Of a stretch of DNA of 11,858 nucleotides, positions 7,123-11,858 are shown piece by piece. Origin of the DNA: DASZXJ01 sp035545895 (GTDB lineage Bacteria; Planctomycetota; Phycisphaerae; Tepidisphaerales; Tepidisphaeraceae). The position numbers and the translations under genes were made by a program. The notes under the pieces are model-generated. The model saw only the letters and a program-made list of their open reading frames with translations, ran no database searches and was not told the DNA's origin. Positions within the stretch are counted from its first letter, which is position 1; the number at the start of each line of letters is the position of its first letter. Where the stretch lies: positions 1 to 11,858 of the forward strand of contig DASZXJ010000049.1 of NCBI GenBank assembly GCA_035545895.1. Direction: 5' to 3'.

Positions 7123-8334
7123 ATGTACGATTTTGCAATTGTTGGCGGTGGAATTGTTGGATTGTCGGTCGGCATGGCGCTAACCGAGCGATATCCCGAT
7201 GCGCGCATCGTTGTCATCGAAAAGGAAAATCACTGGGCCGCTCACCAGACCGGCCACAACAGCGGCGTGATTCACTCGGGCATCTACTACAAACCCGGCA
7301 GCTACAAGGCAAAGTTTGCCATCGAAGGCGCGAGGCTTATTCCCGAATTCTGCCAGGAACACGGTATCGATTATGACGTCTGCGGCAAAATCATTGTTGC
7401 GACTGAAGAGTGGGAATTGCCGCTTCTGGAGAATCTCTTCACGCGCGGCAACCAGCACGGCTTGCCCATTCGTAAAATCGGCCCTGCTGAAATCAAGGAG
7501 ATTGAACCGCACTGCGCCGGGTTGGCGGGAATCCAGGTCAAATCGACCGGCATCGCCGATTACAAAAAAGTCTCGGCCACTTACGCAAAGATCATCGAAT
7601 CACGAGGCGGCGAGTTAAAACTCGGCTGCCGGGTCGATCGGCTCGTGCATATGTCCGACTCGATCATCATCGAAACCACAGGCGGCGATTTCCAGACCAG
7701 GTTGCTGGTAAACTGCGCCGGCCTGCATTGCGATCGCGTCGCGATCCTCGACCGCGTCGATCCGCAGGCCAAGATTGTTCCCTTCCGCGGCGAATACTAC
7801 GAACTGCGCCCGGACAAGCGATACCTCGTCAAGAACCTGATCTATCCGGTTCCCAACCCCGCATTTCCGTTCCTCGGCGTGCATTACACGCGCATGACCG
7901 ATGGCAACATTCATTGCGGACCCAACGCGGTGCTCGCACTCAAACGCGAAGGATACACCTGGAGCGATGTCTGCATGTATGACATGTGGGATTCGCTTAC
8001 CTACAAGGGTTTCTGGAATCTGGCGATGAAGCATTTTGCCGATGGAATGAAGGAAGTCTGGCGAAGCTTGAATAAGAAAGCCTTTACCCAGAGCCTTCAA
8101 CGATTGATCCCCGAAGTTCAGGAAGATGATTTGATTCCTTCCCATGCCGGCGTGCGAGCGCAAGCGCTCATGCCCGATGGAAAAATGGTGGATGATTTTC
8201 TGATTGTTCGAGGCGATCGGAGCGTTCATGTGTGCAACGCACCCTCGCCGGCAGCGACGGCATCAATTCCGATCGGAAGGGCGGTCGCTGAGCAATTGCC
8301 TCAGCCCGCACGCGTCGCTGTTGCGATGTCTTAA
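7123..8334 (+). CDS. lhgO: L-2-hydroxyglutarate oxidase family FAD-dependent oxidoreductase (403 aa)
   Basis: FAD oxidoreductase of the DAO superfamily closest to LhgO/L2HGDH, which oxidises L-2-hydroxyglutarate to 2-oxoglutarate. The N-terminal FAD motif is GGGIVG (residues 8-13), and Glu33 closes the second strand in VIEKE. The family block HQTGHNSGVIHSGIYY (41-56) follows. The C-terminal part has HAGVRAQAL and NAPSPAATASIPIG, the family's FAD-binding end. Length is normal and nothing is missing. No signal peptide is seen. It is placed 6 bases after rfbF copy 2 and 25 bases before SDR copy 2, so it is embedded in the sugar operon. Its role there is unclear. It may recycle 2-hydroxyglutarate formed as a side product, or it may have been recruited to oxidise a hydroxyl of a sugar or hydroxy-acid substituent. 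The family assignment is strong; the substrate in this cluster is inference. Confidence 0.88.
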   Translation: MYDFAIVGGGIVGLSVGMALTERYPDARIVVIEKENHWAAHQTGHNSGVIHSGIYYKPGSYKAKFAIEGARLIPEFCQEHGIDYDVCGKIIVATEEWELPLLENLFTRGNQHGLPIRKIGPAEIKEIEPHCAGLAGIQVKSTGIADYKKVSATYAKIIESRGGELKLGCRVDRLVHMSDSIIIETTGGDFQTRLLVNCAGLHCDRVAILDRVDPQAKIVPFRGEYYELRPDKRYLVKNLIYPVPNPAFPFLGVHYTRMTDGNIHCGPNAVLALKREGYTWSDVCMYDMWDSLTYKGFWNLAMKHFADGMKEVWRSLNKKAFTQSLQRLIPEVQEDDLIPSHAGVRAQALMPDGKMVDDFLIVRGDRSVHVCNAPSPAATASIPIGRAVAEQLPQPARVAVAMS

Positions 8335-8359
8335 GTGAAATTAATCTGGAGATGTTCAA

Positions 8360-9385
8360 ATGAAAGTGCTCGTGACAGGTACGGATGGTTATATCGGAAC
8401 GCTGCTTGGCCCTCTTCTGATGGAGCGAGGCCATGAAGTGACCGGCGTCGATACGGGGTTTCATCGCATCGGGTGGTTGTACAACGGCGTGCAGAAGATG
8501 CCGATGACCATCACTAAGGACATTCGCAACCTCACCGAACAGGACCTCAAGGGGTTTGATGCGATCGTTCACCTGGCGGAATTGAGCAACGACCCCGTAG
8601 GAGAACTCTCACGGCATATCACGTACGACATCAACCACAAAGGCACGATCGCGCTGGCAGAAAAGGCCAAGAAGGTCGGCGCCAAGCGATTCGTCTATTT
8701 TTCAAGCTGCAGCGTGTATGGTGCTTCATCCACTCACGCCAGCGATGAGCATGGCAAGACCAATCCGCTGACCGCTTACGCCGAATGCAAATTGCTGGTT
8801 GAAAACGATCTGAAGCCGATGGCGGACAGCTCGTTTTCCCCAACCTATCTTCGAAACGCGACAGCCTATGGCGCAAGCCCCCGGCAGCGCTTTGACCTGG
8901 TCGTGAATAACCTTTGCGGCCACGCCTGGTGCAGCAAGCTGATTAAGATGGATTCCGATGGCACGCCCTGGCGTCCACTGGTGCATGCACTGGATATCTG
9001 TCAGGCGGCTGCGTGCGTGCTGGATGCGCCAAAAGATGTCATTCATAACGAAACGTTCAACGTCGGCGACAACAACGAAAATTATCAGGTGAAAGACGTC
9101 GCCAAGATCGTGGCGGACACGTTCCCCGGATGCGAACTGCAAATCGGCACGCGCGGCGACGACAAGCGCGATTACAAGGTCAATTTCGACAAGATCAACA
9201 CCAAGCTCCCCGGTTTCAAGTGCAAATGGACCGTGGCCAAGGGGGCGCAGCAACTGCTGAAGATTTTCCAGCAGATCGGCATGCCCAAGGATCTGTTCGA
9301 ATCCAAGAGCCATACCCGTCTCAAGCAAATTCAACACTTGATTGCGACCAAGCAAATTGATAAGGATTTCTTCTGGGTGAACTGA
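8360..9385 (+). CDS. Extended SDR nucleotide-sugar epimerase/reductase, copy 2 (341 aa)
   Basis: Paralogue of the SDR at 2716-3765, with roughly half the residues identical by eye in the N-terminal part. The Rossmann motif is TGTDGYIG (Gly7, Gly10, Gly13), Asp31 ends strand 2, HLAELSNDP is at 71-79, the active site is Ser115-Ser116-Cys117-Ser118, and the catalytic pair is Tyr140-x3-Lys144 (YAECK). As in copy 1, the Asp-Glu or Asp-Lys pair of 4,6-dehydratases is absent (Cys-Ser instead), so a 4-ketoreductase or epimerase is more likely. SDGTPWRPLVHALDIC (199-214) is the conserved substrate-domain segment. A GGAG at 8348-8351 lies 8 bases before the ATG. The gene ends 4 bases before the 3,5-epimerase gene, suggesting they act in sequence (3,5-epimerisation, then 4-keto reduction) as RmlC and RmlD do. 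Cofactor and product stereochemistry cannot be read. Confidence 0.87.
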   Translation: MKVLVTGTDGYIGTLLGPLLMERGHEVTGVDTGFHRIGWLYNGVQKMPMTITKDIRNLTEQDLKGFDAIVHLAELSNDPVGELSRHITYDINHKGTIALAEKAKKVGAKRFVYFSSCSVYGASSTHASDEHGKTNPLTAYAECKLLVENDLKPMADSSFSPTYLRNATAYGASPRQRFDLVVNNLCGHAWCSKLIKMDSDGTPWRPLVHALDICQAAACVLDAPKDVIHNETFNVGDNNENYQVKDVAKIVADTFPGCELQIGTRGDDKRDYKVNFDKINTKLPGFKCKWTVAKGAQQLLKIFQQIGMPKDLFESKSHTRLKQIQHLIATKQIDKDFFWVN

Positions 9386-9389
9386 TCCG

Positions 9390-9923
9390 ATGATTTATAC
9401 GCCCACGAAGCTACATGGAGCCGTAATCCTGGAGATCGAACCGATTCGCGATGATCGGGGTTTTTTCTCCTATTTGTTTGATGCAAAGGACGCCGCCGCT
9501 CACGGGCTTCGGGTGGGTTTGGCACAGGTGAAGGTGTCGTACAACCATCGCGCCGGCACACTGCGGGGGATGCATTATCAATGTCCTCCATCGGCGGAAA
9601 TGAAGCTGGTGAGATGCACGCGTGGGGCGATTTTGGATGTGATTGTCGATCTGCGGGAAGATTCTCCAACTTATCTTCAGCATATTTCCGTCGAGCTGAC
9701 TGCCGACAATCACAAATCTTTGTACGTGCCTCAGATGTTTGCGCATGGTTATCAGACGCTCGTTGACAATACTGAAGTGGTTTACCAGGTTGACGAGTTT
9801 TACGCCCCGCAGCACGAGCGCGGGCTGAAATTTGATGATCCGAAATTGGGTATCAAATGGCCATTACCTCCATCGGGGATTTCCCGTCGCGATGAGTCCT
9901 GGGCATTGCTCCAGACAGATTGA
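9390..9923 (+). CDS. rfbC: RmlC-like nucleotide-4-keto-6-deoxysugar 3,5-epimerase (177 aa)
   Basis: Cupin-fold epimerase of the dTDP-4-dehydrorhamnose 3,5-epimerase family, inverting C3 and/or C5 of a 4-keto-6-deoxyhexose. The sequence has DDRGFF (21-26), TLRGMHYQ (57-64) with the catalytic His62 and Arg59, Lys72, DVIVDLR (83-89), PQMFAHGYQTL (114-124), Tyr132 in EVVYQVDEFY, and FDDPKLGIKWP (148-158) with Asp149/Asp150. All expected active-site positions are therefore kept, and length is close to the usual 180. No rmlA, rmlB or rmlD is present in the window, while two CDP-glucose synthases are. The substrate here may thus be a CDP-linked sugar rather than dTDP-4-keto-rhamnose; that is inference. 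The gene follows SDR copy 2 after 4 bases. A 3-only or 5-only epimerase is also possible, because family members differ in regiospecificity. Confidence 0.92.
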   Translation: MIYTPTKLHGAVILEIEPIRDDRGFFSYLFDAKDAAAHGLRVGLAQVKVSYNHRAGTLRGMHYQCPPSAEMKLVRCTRGAILDVIVDLREDSPTYLQHISVELTADNHKSLYVPQMFAHGYQTLVDNTEVVYQVDEFYAPQHERGLKFDDPKLGIKWPLPPSGISRRDESWALLQTD

Positions 9924-10015
9924 CCAACCTGAATTCGAGAAATTTCAGTGTGGACAATGAAAGTGCCGATGCGGATAATATTGCCCGACTGGCCGGGCAG
10001 TAGGGTTGTAGGTTC
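9924..10015 (+). other. Intergenic spacer with a short hairpin before the second glycosyltransferase
   Basis: TGCCCG (9982-9987) and CGGGCA (9994-9999) form a 6-bp stem with a 6-base loop, but no T-run follows, so it is not a convincing terminator. No promoter boxes stand out. An in-frame TAG at 10001-10003 closes the frame of the downstream gene 12 bases before its ATG. Confidence 0.35.
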
Positions 10016-11185
10016 ATGAGGATTCATGTCTACCTGAGAGAATTTCCGCCCACCGGCGACCGTCTGATTTCAGGGATGATTAAAGCAGTTCACGGTCTGG
10101 CCGCTGGCTTTGCACATAACGGCGCGCACGTCACCGTGCTTTGCGATGGGCCGCAGTCCAGCGTGTTCGAGTCGCCTGACGGTTACGATATTCGCTGTTT
10201 CGCTCACACACGCGCTGAAGGCGGCAACTATTCATCGCTGCCGCGCAGTCTTCAACGATATATCGATCAAAGCGATGATGGGGGCATCTATCTGCTGAAC
10301 GGAATTTTCAGCCCCTGTGTCTACCAGATGTCGCGCGCGTGTATTCGGAACGGCATTCCCTATATCGTCGCGCCGCACGATCCATATCATCCGTCCATCT
10401 TTGGAACCAATCGCCATTTGAAGTGGCCGTATTGGTATTTGCGCGAGCGCCCGATGCTTCGGCAGGCGCGCGCGGTTCAGGTGCTGGATTTCCGACATGC
10501 CGAATGGCTGCGTGCGCTCGGCGTGCATACGCCGGTCGTCGAAGTCGTCAACGGCTACGCGCCCGAAGATGTTCAGCCGATGGACATCCTGAACTGGCGA
10601 ACCGAAGGTCCGCCAAAGCTGATTTATCTCGGACGCATCGATTCGCATAACAAGGGTCTGGATATCCTGCTCGATGCATTCGCGCAGATTACCGATCGCA
10701 CGGATGCGCAGCTCACCCTGCAAGGCCCGGACTGGGGTGATAAACAGGCGATGATTCGTCGCGCCGAGCGATTGAACCTGACCAGGCGCGTGACCTTCCG
10801 CGATCCGGATTTTGCCAGGGAAGCCACACTGATTTCCGCCGACCACGATGTCTTTCTGCTTCCCTCCCGTTTTGAAGGATTTGGCTTGTCTGCCTTGGAA
10901 GCGATGCTGGCCGGGCGAGTGGTGATGGTTTCAGATGTTGCCGGCATCGCTCCGCACGTTCGCGCCAGCGGCTGCGGGCTGGTCGTTTCCGCCGACACCA
11001 TGCATGTGAAGTCCGGATTGCTCGAACTCCTCTCCATGCGTTCCCGCTGGAAGGAAATGGGCCTGGCCGGTCGGGAATATGCGCTGAATCACCTGAAATG
11101 GGAACGTATTGCCGCACGCACGATTGATAATTACCGCTCAATGCTGCACCAGCATCCAGCGCCGACCGCAGCCGCCGCTGTCTAA
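10016..11185 (+). CDS. Glycosyltransferase family 4 (GT-B fold), 389 aa
   Basis: Second GT-B transferase, probably adding a cluster-specific sugar to the repeat unit. The N-terminal domain starts MRIHVYLREFPPTGDR and includes NGIPYIVAPHDPY (112-124), the acceptor-side loop with the His common in GT4. The donor domain has YLGRIDSHNKGLD (204-216), a typical nucleotide-sugar phosphate-binding strand-loop, then FLLPSRFEGFGLSALEAMLAG with the E-x7-E pair Glu287 and Glu295, and VVMVSDVAGIAPHV. Length is typical, and no membrane segment or signal peptide is seen. The in-frame TAG at 10001 leaves ATG 10016 as the only reasonable start; only a weak AGG precedes it. It is the last gene of the + strand cluster visible here, after a 92-base gap, so it might have its own expression signal. 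It is not closely related to the family 4 enzyme at 692-1912 beyond the fold motifs. Confidence 0.9.
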   Translation: MRIHVYLREFPPTGDRLISGMIKAVHGLAAGFAHNGAHVTVLCDGPQSSVFESPDGYDIRCFAHTRAEGGNYSSLPRSLQRYIDQSDDGGIYLLNGIFSPCVYQMSRACIRNGIPYIVAPHDPYHPSIFGTNRHLKWPYWYLRERPMLRQARAVQVLDFRHAEWLRALGVHTPVVEVVNGYAPEDVQPMDILNWRTEGPPKLIYLGRIDSHNKGLDILLDAFAQITDRTDAQLTLQGPDWGDKQAMIRRAERLNLTRRVTFRDPDFAREATLISADHDVFLLPSRFEGFGLSALEAMLAGRVVMVSDVAGIAPHVRASGCGLVVSADTMHVKSGLLELLSMRSRWKEMGLAGREYALNHLKWERIAARTIDNYRSMLHQHPAPTAAAAV

Positions 11186-11418
11186 AACGCATAAAGAGGT
11201 TTGATTTTCCTTGGCCCCAATTATCGGAGCAGGTCAAAGGCTCAGCTTGATAGAACCGATATTTTGCCCGGGAAATGATATGGGGACGCAGCTGGTATTT
11301 GTCTGCTCATCATTATTCCGGTCTCGGAGCATCGCATGTTTGCTGGGACATTGCCAAGAGCATAACGCCAAAATATTGAACCATAAATACAGATGTGTCC
11401 TCGAATCTTTGCCATGGC
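11186..11418. other. AT-richer stretch without a supportable gene
   Basis: After the last cluster gene the composition shifts to AT-richer by eye. Open frames are present on both strands (for example 11211-11486 + and 11234-11503 -), but their translations have no recognisable motif, membrane pattern or domain, and they overlap each other. I see no clear terminator for the cluster, no tRNA and no repeat. It looks like decayed or foreign DNA between the cluster and the insertion sequence. Confidence 0.5.
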
Positions 11419-11745
11419 CTAACAACGCCACATTGAACCAACGCTCAAATAAAGCCATGCGATCGCCAGCACCGAGATTATATTGATAATCGTTGCGATC
11501 CATGTGCAGTAAAAGGCGACGTGAGGCGAATTGGCATTTGAAACTTTGGACATCGCGACAGTATTAAGCCATACACTAAAAATTAGCGGCACTATGAATC
11601 GACAAACGGCTACTTTGTATCGCAACGAATTAGGCAGAGTATCAAGTAATGATTTAGGCCACCATAGATAAATGGCAAATGGGGAACTTATTACACTAAC
11701 AGCTAGCGCTACAGACGCTAGAGCGGTTTTCAGATGACTGTACAC
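11419..11745 (-). CDS. Small hypothetical membrane protein, possibly truncated at its 5' end (108 aa)
   Basis: I do not recognise this protein. The translation has three clear hydrophobic segments at about residues 8-29, 45-65 and 76-101, separated by short polar loops (PKSLLDTLPNSLRYK and SKVSNANSPH), which is much more ordered than chance. It reads opposite to the cluster and stops at TAG 11421-11419. The called start is GTG at 11745, with a TAG immediately before it (11748-11746) and no good Shine-Dalgarno. That boundary lies just where the insertion sequence left end probably begins. The original gene may have extended further and been cut by the insertion, with the stop supplied by the element. 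Codon use is AT-richer than in the sugar genes, suggesting a different origin. A spurious frame cannot be excluded. Confidence 0.45.
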   Translation of the reverse strand: MYSHLKTALASVALAVSVISSPFAIYLWWPKSLLDTLPNSLRYKVAVCRFIVPLIFSVWLNTVAMSKVSNANSPHVAFYCTWIATIINIISVLAIAWLYLSVGSMWRC

Positions 11746-11858
11746 CTATCCTGCGGTAGGGTGAGCCGATCACCTGCTGTTGGAGGTGTGGCATGGAGGG
11801 CTTGTCGTTGGATCTTCGGGAGCGGATTTGCACCGCGTGCGATGAACAGACGGAAACG
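11746..11858 (+). mobile_element. Left end of an IS630-like insertion sequence, cut by window edge
   Basis: The transposase start at 11793 is preceded by about 47 bases of short leader, the usual spacing between an IS630-type terminal repeat and its gene. CCTATC (11745-11750) and GCGGTAGG can fold into a 6-bp stem with one G-T pair near the presumed end. The exact boundary is not determined: TA dinucleotides at 11741 and 11747 are both possible targets, and the right end lies outside the window. Confidence 0.45.
11793..11858 (+). CDS. IS630-type transposase, N-terminal 22 residues only
   Basis: The gene runs off the right edge. A strong Shine-Dalgarno (GGAGG, 11782-11786) lies 6 bases before the ATG. 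The peptide MEGLSLDLRERICTACDEQT resembles the start of IS630-family transposases, which commonly open with a Leu-Ser-x-Asp-Leu-Arg-Glu-Arg stretch leading into the helix-turn-helix that binds the terminal repeat. The DDE catalytic domain is outside the window, so activity cannot be judged. Its presence next to a compositionally shifted region suggests insertion at the edge of the polysaccharide locus, a common place for such elements. Confidence 0.7.
   Translation, partial: MEGLSLDLRERICTACDEQTET

Noticed and set aside
9920..10003. 27-codon frame beginning with TTG overlapping the epimerase stop
   Set aside because: No Shine-Dalgarno, no recognisable motif, and a length expected by chance. 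It is useful only because its TAG fixes the downstream start.
11211..11503. Overlapping open frames on both strands after the last glycosyltransferase
   Set aside because: Their translations lack hydrophobic pattern, domain motifs or ribosome binding sites, and they overlap the better-supported membrane-protein frame.

Overview
The window is a stretch of a surface-polysaccharide biosynthesis locus (O-antigen, capsule or exopolysaccharide type), all on the + strand from the left edge to about 11185. It ends in a compositionally different tail containing a small membrane-protein ORF on the - strand and the first codons of an IS630-type transposase cut by the right edge. The organism cannot be fixed from sequence alone. 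The cluster is moderately GC-rich by eye, and the style of the genes and of the IS630-like transposase N-terminus would suit an environmental Gram-negative such as a planctomycete; this is a weak guess.

Layout. 3-695: C-terminal half of a Wzx/MATE-like flippase. 692-1912: GT-B glycosyltransferase, family 4. 1909-2679: glucose-1-phosphate cytidylyltransferase (rfbF copy 1). 2716-3765: extended SDR nucleotide-sugar epimerase/reductase (copy 1). 3773-5017 and 5024-6238: two sugar C-methyltransferase-like proteins, in the same frame and separated by a stop and two codons. 6239-6345: a leader with a GC-rich hairpin. 6346-7116: rfbF copy 2. 7123-8334: LhgO-like FAD oxidase. 8360-9385: SDR copy 2. 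9390-9923: RmlC-like 3,5-epimerase. 10016-11185: second family 4 glycosyltransferase.

How the genes fit together. The two RfbF proteins would make CDP-glucose. The SDRs, methyltransferases and 3,5-epimerase would convert a keto-deoxy CDP-sugar into one or two C-methylated (branched) deoxyhexoses. The two glycosyltransferases and the flippase would place the sugars in a lipid-linked oligosaccharide and move it across the membrane. The most striking feature is that three enzyme types (RfbF, SDR, methyltransferase) are each present twice as diverged paralogues. There is no recognisable CDP-glucose 4,6-dehydratase, because both SDRs have Cys-Ser where dehydratases carry the catalytic Asp-Glu or Asp-Lys. 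A flavin oxidase of the L-2-hydroxyglutarate oxidase family is embedded between them. The start of rfbF copy 2 also has an unusual arrangement of competing complementary segments around the ribosome binding site.
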